11,188 nt of DNA, taken from NCBI GenBank assembly GCA_043757205.1, contig JAYVPU010000036.1, positions 1 to 11,188 of the forward strand, read 5' to 3'. The notes under the pieces were generated by a model, which was given only the letters and a program-made list of their open reading frames with translations, had not been told where the DNA came from and ran no database searches. Positions 1 to 6,911 of the stretch are shown here, piece after piece. Numbering within the stretch: position 1 is the stretch's first letter; every line of letters begins with the position of its first letter. The translations under genes were made by a program, and so were the position numbers. This stretch comes from CANCDA01 sp043757205. GTDB taxonomy: Bacteria > Pseudomonadota > Gammaproteobacteria > Burkholderiales > Burkholderiaceae_C.

Positions 1-151
1 GACGGTCACGGTAGGCATATTGCCCTGCCTTCATGACCGCTTCTTTGGCGACCCGGAAGACATTACCGCGGCGACCGCGAAAACCTTTTGCAAGGGCTAG
101 AACTTTTTTGTGGCGGGCGCGAGCCGTTACACCACGTTTGACGCGAGGCAT
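1..151 (-). CDS. rplT: 50S ribosomal protein L20, N-terminal part (runs off left edge)
   Basis: The first 50 codons of L20, a 23S rRNA-binding protein needed early in 50S assembly and, in several bacteria, a translational autorepressor of its own operon. The product begins MPRVKRGVTARARHKKVL and continues with the very basic KGFRGRRGN segment typical of the L20 N-terminal tail. L20 is normally near 119 aa, so more than half lies beyond position 1. The start is ATG at 151, preceded by AAGGAG with good spacing. It follows rpmI by 25 nt and is the last visible gene of thrS-infC-rpmI-rplT. The family match is unambiguous. Confidence 0.97.
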   Translation of the reverse strand, partial: MPRVKRGVTARARHKKVLALAKGFRGRRGNVFRVAKEAVMKAGQYAYRDR

Positions 152-176
152 GTGATTACTCCTTGTTCGTCGTTAA

Positions 177-380
177 TTAAATACCACGGCCAGGCAACAT
201 CTGCGCCATATGACCCATATTGGTCTCATGAACTGCAGTTGAGCCGCGCAAATGGCGTTTATTTTTGGTGGTCTTCTTGGTCAGAATGTGACGCTTGAAG
301 GCTTGGCCGCGCTTGACGGTTCCACCGGGACGAACGCGGAAGCGTTTCTTCGCTGCGCTCTTGGTCTTCATCTTGGGCAT
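177..380 (-). CDS. rpmI: 50S ribosomal protein L35
   Basis: A 67-aa small, highly basic large-subunit protein. It starts MPKMKTKSAAKKRFRV, the standard L35 signature, and contains the conserved KRGQAFKRHIL and KTTKNKRHLRG stretches; its length is normal for the family. The ATG at 380 is preceded by AAAGGAGC, a strong ribosome binding site. It lies between infC (210 nt upstream) and rplT (25 nt downstream) and is presumably translationally coupled to rplT. In enterobacteria rpmI translation is repressed by L20 binding to RNA upstream of rpmI. The long structured spacer here could play the same part, but that is inference. Confidence 0.97.
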   Translation of the reverse strand: MPKMKTKSAAKKRFRVRPGGTVKRGQAFKRHILTKKTTKNKRHLRGSTAVHETNMGHMAQMLPGRGI

Positions 381-412
381 TTCAATGCTCCTTTACATTG
401 TGCTCGTGAGGC

Positions 413-434
413 GTTCGAAAAACCGATTCCGAAC
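413..434 (-). promoter_or_regulatory. Small hairpin just upstream of the rpmI ribosome binding site
   Basis: GTTCG (413-417) and CGAAC (430-434) are perfect inverted arms around a 12-base loop. In the minus-strand mRNA this lies about 20 nt before the AAAGGAG site of rpmI. The stem is only 5 bp and could be chance, but the position is where L20-dependent control of rpmI would act. Seen: the inverted repeat. Inferred: any regulatory role. Confidence 0.3.
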
Positions 435-444
435 TTGTTGGCCC

Positions 445-541
445 CGAGCCACTTGTGTGGCGAGTGTTACTTCACCACTTGTGTGGTGAGTGTTACCTCT
501 CCACTTGTGTGGAGAGTTTTACCTCACCACTTTTATGAGAG
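445..541. repeat. Tandem 26-bp hairpin repeats in the infC-rpmI spacer
   Basis: Four units with an exact 26-bp period. Their loop tetranucleotides start at 453, 479, 505 and 531 (TTGT three times, then TTTT). In unit 1 GCCAC (448-452) pairs with GTGGC (457-461). In unit 2 TCACCAC (472-478) pairs with GTGGTGA (483-489). In unit 3 CTCTCCAC (497-504) pairs with GTGGAGAG (509-516). The stem pair five bases from the loop is G-C, A-T and T-A in units 1-3, so pairing is kept while sequence changes. Hairpins are separated by TGTTAC, TGTTAC and TTTTAC. Unit 4 is degenerate: its right arm has lost one base and only CTCA/TGAG can pair. In the operon mRNA the loops read ACAA. Function is unknown; an L20 operator, a processing or stability element, or a dispersed repeat are all possible. 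Confidence 0.85.
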
Positions 542-590
542 TTTTTAGGCTCTCCCCTTTTGCACAAAGCCTTAGCTCTGCGCGAAAACT

Positions 591-1178
591 TCAGACTGCT
601 TCCGCAGCCGGTTTGACAGCGGCAACAGCCACCTTCTTTTTACCCGGCGCGATCATCATGATCATCTGCCGACCTTCCAGTTTGGGGAACTGCTCCACCA
701 CAATCTGATCCGCCAACTCATCGCGAATCCGGTTCAGCAGCGCCAAACCCAACTCCTGGTGCGTGATCTCGCGACCCCGGAAACGCAGCGTGATCTTGCA
801 CTTGTCACCATCCGCCAAGAAGCGCTTGATATTGCGCAGCTTGATGTTGTAGTCACCGTCATCGGTGCCTGGGCGGAACTTGATTTCCTTGATCTCAATC
901 ACCGTCTGCTTGGCTTTCGCTTCGGCCGCCTTTTTTTGCTCTTGGTATTTGAACTTGCCGTAATCCATCAAACGACAGACCGGCGGATTCGCCGTGGCAG
1001 CAATTTCAACCAGATCAACATCAAGCTCCCCCGCCATGCGCAGGGCTTCCATCAAACTCACGACACCCAAAGGCTCGTTTTCAGGCCCAGAGAGACGGAC
1101 TTCCAAGGCCATAATTTCACGGTTCAGACGATGTTTGCGTTCTTCGCGTTGGCGGCGATCACGAGGTTCAGTAGCGAT
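591..1178 (-). CDS. infC: Translation initiation factor IF-3 (ATC start codon)
   Basis: A 195-aa initiation factor that binds the 30S subunit, prevents premature 50S joining and checks start-codon/initiator-tRNA pairing. The N-domain includes RLNREI, PPVCRLMDYGKFKYQ and the lysine-rich linker; the C-domain includes IKEIKFRPGTDDGDYNIK and ends in an alanine-rich tail after the conserved MMIAPGKKK. The first internal ATG (1112) would delete the conserved basic N-terminus. The same frame extends 22 codons upstream with family-like sequence (ATEPRDRRQREERKHRLNRE) to an ATC at 1178, with AAGGA seven bases before it and an in-frame TGA just beyond. ATC is therefore taken as the true start. Rare AUU/AUC/AUA starts are an established infC feature underlying autoregulation by IF3. 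thrS lies 90 nt upstream. Confidence 0.95.
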   Translation of the reverse strand: MATEPRDRRQREERKHRLNREIMALEVRLSGPENEPLGVVSLMEALRMAGELDVDLVEIAATANPPVCRLMDYGKFKYQEQKKAAEAKAKQTVIEIKEIKFRPGTDDGDYNIKLRNIKRFLADGDKCKITLRFRGREITHQELGLALLNRIRDELADQIVVEQFPKLEGRQMIMMIAPGKKKVAVAAVKPAAEAV

Positions 1179-1185
1179 GGTTCAA

Positions 1186-1190
1186 TCCTT
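1186..1190 (-). promoter_or_regulatory. Ribosome binding site that decides the infC ATC start
   Basis: TCCTT on the plus strand reads AAGGA in the mRNA, seven bases before the ATC at 1178-1176. No comparable site precedes the internal ATG at 1112. With the in-frame stop two codons upstream of the ATC, it fixes the start. Confidence 0.8.
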
Positions 1191-1200
1191 CACAATTTTT

Positions 1201-1257
1201 GCCACAAACGTGGCTAAAGCCGTCCTGCACACGCGAACAATCTGTCATCTTGGCTTT
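1201..1257 (-). promoter_or_regulatory. Two possible stem-loops in the infC leader (thrS-infC spacer)
   Basis: A tight hairpin is formed by GCCAC (1201-1205) and GTGGC (1210-1214) with a 4-base loop, ten bases from the infC ribosome binding site. Next to it AAAGCC (1216-1221) and GGCTTT (1252-1257) can close a 30-base loop. In the mRNA the first hairpin is followed by AAAAA rather than a U run, so it is not a terminator. A control element for infC is plausible but unproven. Confidence 0.4.
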
Positions 1258-1268
1258 GTTAAACCGAC

Positions 1269-3194
1269 TCAGACACCAGACTGGTGAGCGATGTCTTGTT
1301 TGATGATTTCAACGAACTCATCCAGAGACATCACACCGAGGTCACGATTACCCCGGGCGCGCACTGCAACGGCACCGGCTGCTTTTTCCTTGTCGCCTGC
1401 GACCAGGATGTAAGGCAGCTTTTGCATTGAATGCTCCCGTATTTTATACGTAATTTTCTCGTTACGCATATCGGTGATCACTCTAAGCGCTTGATTTGGC
1501 AGTGATTTCTTCAATTTCTCGGCAATTTCGCGACAGTAATCGGACTGCGCGTCGGTGATATTGAGCACCGCCACCTGCACCGGCGCCAGCCAAGTTGGCA
1601 GCGCGCCCGCATGCTCTTCGATCAAAATCCCGATGAAGCGCTCCAGGCTGCCGACGATGGCGCGGTGCAGCATGACGGGGCGATGGCGCGCACCGTCTTC
1701 CCCTACGTACTCCGCATCCAGCCGCTCGGGCATGGAGAAATCGACCTGGATCGTGCCGCATTGCCACTGACGGCCAATGGCGTCTTTCAGCGTGTATTCG
1801 ATCTTGGGGCCGTAAAAAGCACCCTCGCCTGGGGCGATTTCAAACTCGCAGCCCGACACCTCCAAGCTTTGCCGGAGCGCATGCTCGGCCTTGTCCCACA
1901 CCTCATCAGAGCCAATGCGTTGCGCCGGGCGCGTGGCAATTTTGTAGATGATGTTTTTGAAACCGAAGTCGGTGTAGGTCTTTTGCAGCAAAGCCGTGAA
2001 GTTCACGCACTCGTCCAAGATTTGGTCTTCGGTACAAAAGATGTGGCCATCGTCTTGCGTGAAGCCACGCACGCGCATGATGCCGTGCAAGCCACCCGAA
2101 GGCTCGTTGCGGTGGCACTGACCAAACTCGCCGTAGCGCAGAGGCAAATCACGGTAGCTCTTAATGCCCTGTTTGAAAATCAGGATGTGACCCGGGCAAT
2201 TCATGGGCTTGAGCGCGTATTCGCGCTTCTCGCTCTCCGTGGTGAACATGTTCTCGCGGTACTTATCCCAGTGACCGGTTTTCTCCCACAGCGTCTTGTC
2301 GATGACCTGCGGGCCTTTAACTTCCTGATAGCCGTTGTCCCTGTAAACCTGGCGCATGTACTGCTCCACGCCCTGCCACACCGTCCAGCCTTTGGGGTGC
2401 CAAAACACCAAGCCGGGGGCATGGTCGTCGATATGGAACAGATCGAGTTCACGACCCAGTTTGCGGTGATCGCGCTTCTCGGCCTCTTCGAGTTGAGTCA
2501 GGTAAAGCTGCAGCTCATCCTTGGTCGCCCACGCCGTGCCGTAAATGCGCTGCAACATCTCGTTGCGGTGGTCGCCACGCCAATAGGCCCCTGCCACCTT
2601 CATCAGCTTGAAGTGCTTGAGCTTGCCGGTGCTGGGCACGTGGGGACCGCGGCACAGGTCTTCAAACGCGCCTTCCCGGTACAGGCTTACATCTTCATTG
2701 GCGGGGATGCTGGCGATGATCTCGGCCTTGTAATGCTCACCCAAGCCTTTGAAATAGGCCACGGCTTCATCACGCGGCAGCACGCGGCGCAACACAGGTT
2801 CGTCCTTGGCCGCAAGTTCTGCCATCTTCTTTTCAATCGCAGCCAAGTCTTCGGGGGTGAAGGGGCGTTTGTAGGAAAAGTCGTAGAAGAAACCGTGCTC
2901 AATCACCGGACCAATCGTGACCTGGGCATCAGGAAACAACGCCTTGACGGCGTAGGCCAACAGGTGCGCTGTCGAGTGTCGAATGACGTTCAAGCCTTCG
3001 GCGTCTTTGGCTGTGATGATGGCCAACGTGCTGTCGGCCGTCATCAGGAAACTGGTGTCCACCACTTGACCGTCCACCTTGCCCGCCAACGCGGCTTTAG
3101 CCAAGCCTGCTCCAATGGAGGCGGCGACCTCGGCCACGGTCACTGGGCCGGGGAAATCGCGTTTGGAGCTGTCGGGGAGCGTGATTTGAATCAT
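1269..3194 (-). CDS. thrS: Threonyl-tRNA synthetase
   Basis: A 641-aa class II synthetase that charges tRNA-Thr with threonine in the cytoplasm; this is the usual length. In order: TGS domain (about 1-62); editing domain with the HSTAH motif (H73, H77) and a distal C181/H185 pair; catalytic core with motif 2 (HRNEPSGGLHG, about 361-371, then RVRGFTQDDGHIF) and motif 3 (LHRAIVGSLERF, about 509-520); C-terminal anticodon-binding domain from about 535. The active-site zinc ligands appear as C333, H384 and H510, each one position below the E. coli numbering. All key residues are present, so the enzyme should aminoacylate and edit. The start is ATG at 3194; no good Shine-Dalgarno precedes it. It heads the operon and is divergent from the SWIB gene. 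Confidence 0.98.
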   Translation of the reverse strand: MIQITLPDSSKRDFPGPVTVAEVAASIGAGLAKAALAGKVDGQVVDTSFLMTADSTLAIITAKDAEGLNVIRHSTAHLLAYAVKALFPDAQVTIGPVIEHGFFYDFSYKRPFTPEDLAAIEKKMAELAAKDEPVLRRVLPRDEAVAYFKGLGEHYKAEIIASIPANEDVSLYREGAFEDLCRGPHVPSTGKLKHFKLMKVAGAYWRGDHRNEMLQRIYGTAWATKDELQLYLTQLEEAEKRDHRKLGRELDLFHIDDHAPGLVFWHPKGWTVWQGVEQYMRQVYRDNGYQEVKGPQVIDKTLWEKTGHWDKYRENMFTTESEKREYALKPMNCPGHILIFKQGIKSYRDLPLRYGEFGQCHRNEPSGGLHGIMRVRGFTQDDGHIFCTEDQILDECVNFTALLQKTYTDFGFKNIIYKIATRPAQRIGSDEVWDKAEHALRQSLEVSGCEFEIAPGEGAFYGPKIEYTLKDAIGRQWQCGTIQVDFSMPERLDAEYVGEDGARHRPVMLHRAIVGSLERFIGILIEEHAGALPTWLAPVQVAVLNITDAQSDYCREIAEKLKKSLPNQALRVITDMRNEKITYKIREHSMQKLPYILVAGDKEKAAGAVAVRARGNRDLGVMSLDEFVEIIKQDIAHQSGV

Positions 3195-3224
3195 GGTGTG
3201 TTGTTGTATGAGTAGCGAGGCAGG

Positions 3225-3252
3225 ATTTTAACGTGACCGATATTGTTGAAAA
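3225..3252 (-). promoter_or_regulatory. Candidate sigma-70-type promoter for the thrS operon
   Basis: On the minus strand TTTTCA (3252-3247) is followed 16 nt later by TAAAAT (3230-3225), matching the -35 and -10 consensus at 4/6 and 5/6. This would give a leader of roughly 25 nt before the thrS ATG. The GTTG-AAAA-CAAC inverted repeat at 3245-3256 overlaps the -35. The call is by eye only. Confidence 0.35.
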
Positions 3253-3313
3253 CAACTGAAAAAACAACAACTCCGAGTGAAAAAATCGCTTTTTAACTAT
3301 GAAATGCCATTTT

Positions 3314-3362
3314 TCTCCAGTAGCATGCGCTTACCAGTGAAGAAGCAGTTTTTCGCTGGAGA
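3314..3362 (+). promoter_or_regulatory. Inverted repeat in the SWIB gene leader
   Basis: TCTCCAG (3314-3320) and CTGGAGA (3356-3362) are perfect 7-bp arms around 35 bases, inside which GCTT (3329-3332) and AAGC (3343-3346) can also pair. The structure ends 15 bases before the AAGGA ribosome binding site (3378-3382). It could be leader RNA structure or a protein-binding site. The surrounding spacer is AT-rich, and I could not place a convincing plus-strand promoter. Confidence 0.3.
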
Positions 3363-3391
3363 TTAATCAACTTCAAGAAGGACAATCAATC

Positions 3392-3826
3392 ATGGCAACT
3401 GCAAAGAAAGTACCGGCTAAAAAAGCGCCTGCAAAAAAGGCAGCTCCGGCTAAGAAAGTAGCGACACCTGCGAAAAAAGCAGCCCCTGCAAAAAAAGCGG
3501 CACCCGCTAAAAAGGTTGTAGCAAAGAAAGTTGCTCCGGCCAAGAAAGTAGCCGCTAAAAAAGCGCCCGCCAAAAAACGTACGCCAAACCCCGCGTTCAT
3601 GAAGGCCTTGACACCTAGCGCCGCTTTGGCTGCTGTCGTGGGCAACAAGCCGCTGCCACGCACCGAGGTGGTCAAACAGCTGTGGGTTTACATCAAAAAG
3701 AACAAGCTGCAAGACGCTGTGAACAAGCGCAACATCAACGCCGATGCCAAGCTGAAGGAAGTCTTCGGCAAACCTCAGGTGACGATGTTTGAGATGGCTG
3801 GCCTGATCGGCAAGCACCTCAAGTAA
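3392..3826 (+). CDS. Histone H1-like / SWIB-domain nucleoid protein
   Basis: A 144-aa protein in two parts. Residues 5-62 are a low-complexity tail with eleven KK doublets in an AAPAKK-like pattern, resembling the tail of eukaryotic histone H1 and of bacterial H1-like proteins, and expected to bind DNA without sequence specificity. Residues about 67-144 form a SWIB/MDM2 domain (for example KPLPRTEVVKQLWVYIKKN, then a basic loop, then FEMAGLIGKHLK). SWIB is best known from eukaryotic chromatin remodellers but also occurs in Chlamydia and many proteobacteria. The start ATG has AAGGA nine bases upstream. The gene is monocistronic, divergent from thrS, and ends at a strong terminator. A nucleoid-associated role is inferred; no partner is visible. 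Confidence 0.9.
   Translation: MATAKKVPAKKAPAKKAAPAKKVATPAKKAAPAKKAAPAKKVVAKKVAPAKKVAAKKAPAKKRTPNPAFMKALTPSAALAAVVGNKPLPRTEVVKQLWVYIKKNKLQDAVNKRNINADAKLKEVFGKPQVTMFEMAGLIGKHLK
3404..3577 (+). repeat. Degenerate repeat encoding the (A/V)(A/P)AKK tail
   Basis: Codons 5-62 of the SWIB gene are imperfect 15-21 bp repeats, each encoding a KK doublet with Ala/Pro/Val between. They contain A6-A7 runs (such as GCAAAAAAAGCGG near 3490). Such tracts are prone to recombination and slippage, so tail length may vary between strains, as reported for the Bordetella H1 homologue. Confidence 0.7.
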
Positions 3827-3841
3827 TCGGACTCTCCCGTT

Positions 3842-3876
3842 ACGAAAAAAGGCCGACGTAAGTCGGCCTTTTTCGT
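3842..3876. terminator. Bidirectional rho-independent terminator
   Basis: GGCCGAC (3851-3857) and GTCGGCC (3862-3868) enclose a GTAA loop. An A6 run lies before the stem and a T5 run after it, so pairing extends to about 15 bp, with ACG and CGT at the ends. It lies between the convergent SWIB and ThDP-enzyme genes and has a U tract in both directions, so it probably serves both. Confidence 0.92.
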
Positions 3877-3912
3877 TGAGACATTCTTGATTTGCACCAG
3901 GGGAAACCCTCC

Positions 3913-5613
3913 TCAAGCGCCCTTCACCCGGTCCAAAGCCGACTGTGTGATGGCCGACAAGGTGCCACGAGTCGTGATCACGTCCGGGTCCAGCTTCACC
4001 TCAATCAAGGTGCCCTGCGGACGAGCCAACGCCGCCAGCAATTCAAATTCAAACTCGTCCGTACGGGTGATGCGCACGCCCTGGTAACCATAGGCTTTCG
4101 CCAACACCGAGAAGTTGGGGTTTTGCAAACTTGAGCCGCTCACGTGCTGCGGGTACTCGCGCTCCTGGTGCATGCGAATGGTGCCGTACATGCCGTTGTT
4201 GAGCAGAACGATGATGGTTTTAGCCCCGTGCTGCACGGCGGTGGCCAACTCTTGCCCGTTCATCAAAAAGTCGCCGTCCCCCGCCATGGTGAGCACCGTA
4301 CGCCCCGTGGTGATGGCCGCCGCAATCCCCGCAGGTACGCCATAGCCCATGGCCCCATTGGTGGGCGCTAACTGGGTTTTAAACCCCTTGGCCAGCCCGT
4401 GGTGTTTGAAGAAGCGGTGTACCCAGCTGGCGAAATTACCTGCGCCATTGGTCAGCACAGCGTCATCGGGCAAATGCTTCTGAAGGCTGGCCACGATGGC
4501 TGGCATGTCGATGTCACCCGGCAAGGTCTGCGGCGCCATATTGGCCAGATAGTCCGCATTGCAGCCCTGCGACCACGCACCCCACGGCACGCTCACTGGG
4601 GGCTCTAGCGTCTCTAGCGCAAGCGCTGCCGTGTTCATAGTGGCGTTGATCGCCAGATCGGCCTGGTACACCCGGTTGAGCTCTTCGGCACTGGCGTGAA
4701 TGTGCACCAGCGTTTGCTTGATCTGAGGCACCTCAAACAAGGTGTAGCCGCCACTGGTCATCTCGCCCAGACGTGGGCCAATGGCCACAATCAAATCACT
4801 CTCCCTCACACGCGCTGCCAGCTTGGGGTTGATGCCAATGCCCACATCCCCCGCGTACAAGGGGTGGAAGTTGTCAAACGTATCCTGAAAACGAAACGCA
4901 TTGCCCACCGGCAACTGCCAGTTTTCGGCAAATCGCTGCAAAGCCTGAGCGGCCTGCTGGGTCCAGCCACCACCGCCCGCGATGACAAAGGGTCGCTCAG
5001 CTTTTAATAGCAGCTCGCGCAGGTTCTGCAACGCCTCTGGTGCCGGACTGGCCTTGGCCGGCAACACGCGCGGCAAGGCAGTCACCTCAACCGTGTGCGT
5101 CAGCATGTCCTCTGGCAGCACCAGCACCACCGGGCCGGGGCGGCCATTCAAGGCGGTGGCAAAGGCGCGTGCCACGTACTCGGGGATGCGCCGCGCATCG
5201 TCAATGCGCTCCACCCGCTTGGCCATGCCCTTGGTATTGGGGCCGAAGAAGGTGCCGTAATCGACCTCTTGAAAGGATTCGCGGTCGCGCATGTCACTCG
5301 CCACATCACCCACAAACAACACCATGGGCGTGGAGTCCTGAAAGGCTGTGTGCACGCCAATCGACGCATTGGTCGCCCCCGGCCCGCGCGTGACAAAGCA
5401 CACACCGGGCTGGCCGGTGAGCTTGCCATGCGCCTCGGCCATAAAGGCCGCGCCGCCCTCTTGTCGGTTGGTGATGAATTTGATTTGCTCGCGGTAGGCA
5501 TGAAAGCCATCGAGCACCGCCAAGTAGCTCTCACCCGGCACGCCAAACGCATGGGTCACGCCCTGGGCCACGAGACATTCAACAAGAAGATGGCCAGCGA
5601 TTTGAGATTTCAT
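3913..5613 (-). CDS. Thiamine-diphosphate-dependent enzyme, acetolactate synthase superfamily
   Basis: A 566-aa protein with the three-domain layout of the ALS/pyruvate oxidase superfamily. The N-terminal pyrimidine-binding domain has FGVPGESYLAVLD and NRQEGGAAFMAEA, where E52 is the expected cofactor-activating glutamate. The central domain (about 190-340) includes FVIAGGGG. The C-terminal PP-binding domain has the ThDP motif GDGDF (445-449) through NN (472-473). It uses ThDP and Mg2+, probably on a 2-oxo acid or a similar donor. The GPGATN and FQEVD elements favour an acetolactate-synthase-like or carboligase fold, but no ilvN small subunit is adjacent, so classical IlvB is doubtful. A GTG two codons upstream (5619) is an alternative start; neither has a clear ribosome binding site. 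It lies just downstream of an MFS gene and ends before the shared terminator. Substrate unknown. Confidence 0.9.
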   Translation of the reverse strand: MKSQIAGHLLVECLVAQGVTHAFGVPGESYLAVLDGFHAYREQIKFITNRQEGGAAFMAEAHGKLTGQPGVCFVTRGPGATNASIGVHTAFQDSTPMVLFVGDVASDMRDRESFQEVDYGTFFGPNTKGMAKRVERIDDARRIPEYVARAFATALNGRPGPVVLVLPEDMLTHTVEVTALPRVLPAKASPAPEALQNLRELLLKAERPFVIAGGGGWTQQAAQALQRFAENWQLPVGNAFRFQDTFDNFHPLYAGDVGIGINPKLAARVRESDLIVAIGPRLGEMTSGGYTLFEVPQIKQTLVHIHASAEELNRVYQADLAINATMNTAALALETLEPPVSVPWGAWSQGCNADYLANMAPQTLPGDIDMPAIVASLQKHLPDDAVLTNGAGNFASWVHRFFKHHGLAKGFKTQLAPTNGAMGYGVPAGIAAAITTGRTVLTMAGDGDFLMNGQELATAVQHGAKTIIVLLNNGMYGTIRMHQEREYPQHVSGSSLQNPNFSVLAKAYGYQGVRITRTDEFEFELLAALARPQGTLIEVKLDPDVITTRGTLSAITQSALDRVKGA

Positions 5614-5654
5614 GAGCACTATTTCTAAACAACAAATTTCTGAAAATGATCCAA

Positions 5655-6899
5655 CTAGGAGCCCGTGCGCTTACCGACGCCCAGCGCCGTCACCACACTC
5701 ACCAGCAGCACAAAGGCCGCGCCGTAAAACACGCCGTTGTACCAGCCCCGGTCCATGAACGCGCCAAACAGCAAAGGCGACACGGCAAAGCCCACGTCAA
5801 AACCTGAGTACACCGTGCCATAGACCCGACCCGTTGCCCCCTTGGGTGTGGCCTTTTTCACCATCATGTCGCGTGACGGCGCGCCAATGCCTGTGGCAAA
5901 GCCCGTTGCCGCCAACACGACCATGGTCCCCGTCGCGCCCAAAATACCCGTCCCGCACAAGGCCAGCATCAGCGCGCCCACCGCCATGCACACGGCCACC
6001 ACCGCGTCGCTGTTGGGCTTGCGTGCCGCCACAAAACCGCCAACAAAAATCCCGAACGCCGCGCACAACATATAGGCGGTCAACGTGACCGTGGCTGCAT
6101 TAAAACTCACGTCATGCACCGCTTTGAGAATCGACACCGCGTAGTTCTGCACCAGCGAAAGCGTCATAGTGGAGAACATGAAAAACGCAAAACACCACCA
6201 CACAACCGGCCGCTTTAAAAATGCCAAGTCATGCTCACGCGCGCCCTCACTCGGCTGATGCACCAGCACCTCGGTCTGCAATTTGTCGCGCTGCACCACC
6301 AGCAGCACCAAAATAGCCACATACATCAAGGCGGCAGCCAGGTAAGCATTGCGCCAACCCACCAAGCTGCCGATGCCCACCAAAAACACCGGTGCCGCAG
6401 CCCAACCCAAATTACCGGTGAGACCATGCATGCTGAAGGCGTGGCCCAGGCGCGGGGCCGATATGCGCTGGTTCAATATCGTGAAGTCCACCGGGTGAAA
6501 CGGGCAATTACCCAAACCCGCCAGCACGGCAACAAACATCAAATCGCCATAACCATTGGCCCGTGAAGCGGCAATGCAGGCCAACACAAAAATACAAAAC
6601 GAGGTGTACAGCACGGGCCGCGCGCCCAAGCGGTCCACCACAAAACCCGCACACGCCTGCCCCACCCCAGAGACGATAAAAAACACCGAAGTCAACAAAC
6701 CGAGCTCAGAAAAACTCAGTCCAAACTCCTTCATGAACACGGGAAACAGCAAGGGCAGCAGCAGGTGCGCAAAGTGCGAACTGGCATGCGCCAGCCCCAC
6801 CAGCCCAATGACGCTGGCATCTTGGCGCAGGGCCACTTCAGCAGCAGGGGGAAATGAGTTGAGGGTATCGGCTTGAGTCATCCCGCCATCGTAGCCCAT
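5655..6899 (-). CDS. MFS transporter
   Basis: A 414-aa inner-membrane protein of the major facilitator superfamily with about 12 hydrophobic segments. After a short N-terminal extension come GLAHASSHFAHLLLPLLFPV (TM1), GLLTSVFFIVSG with the following DRLGARPVL loop (the motif A position between TM2 and TM3), and GLGNCPFHPVDFTILN before TM4. The central loop (QTEVLVHQPSEGAREH) separates the two halves. The N-half resembles the fosmidomycin-resistance-type branch, which is only a suggestion; substrate and direction are unknown. ATG at 6899 or ATG at 6881 (MTQADTL) could be the start, and neither has a good ribosome binding site. It begins 12 nt after the EamA-family gene and ends 41 nt before the ThDP-enzyme ATG, so the genes are probably co-transcribed. 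Confidence 0.9.
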   Translation of the reverse strand: MGYDGGMTQADTLNSFPPAAEVALRQDASVIGLVGLAHASSHFAHLLLPLLFPVFMKEFGLSFSELGLLTSVFFIVSGVGQACAGFVVDRLGARPVLYTSFCIFVLACIAASRANGYGDLMFVAVLAGLGNCPFHPVDFTILNQRISAPRLGHAFSMHGLTGNLGWAAAPVFLVGIGSLVGWRNAYLAAALMYVAILVLLVVQRDKLQTEVLVHQPSEGAREHDLAFLKRPVVWWCFAFFMFSTMTLSLVQNYAVSILKAVHDVSFNAATVTLTAYMLCAAFGIFVGGFVAARKPNSDAVVAVCMAVGALMLALCGTGILGATGTMVVLAATGFATGIGAPSRDMMVKKATPKGATGRVYGTVYSGFDVGFAVSPLLFGAFMDRGWYNGVFYGAAFVLLVSVVTALGVGKRTGS

Positions 6900-6911
6900 T
6901 GCCTTGGAGAC

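Noticed and set aside
497..520. Rho-independent terminator within the array
   Set aside because: Hairpin 3 is followed by TTTT only on the plus strand, where no gene reads into it. On the minus strand, the direction of the operon, no U tract follows any of the hairpins.
445..541. CRISPR-like array
   Set aside because: The period is 26 bp with only 6 bp between hairpins, so there is no room for spacers, and no cas gene is present.
1611..3215. Long open frame of about 530 codons on the plus strand opposite thrS
   Set aside because: It is the complement of a high-GC, fully conserved thrS gene; its translation has no recognisable domain and no ribosome binding site. The same applies to the open frames opposite spoVR (8433-9392) and opposite the ThDP gene (5095-5628).
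3246..3300. Plus-strand sigma-70 promoter for the SWIB gene
   Set aside because: TTGAAA at 3246 has no acceptable -10 at 16-18 bp, and the TAACTAT near 3294 has no -35, so no pair was good enough to call.
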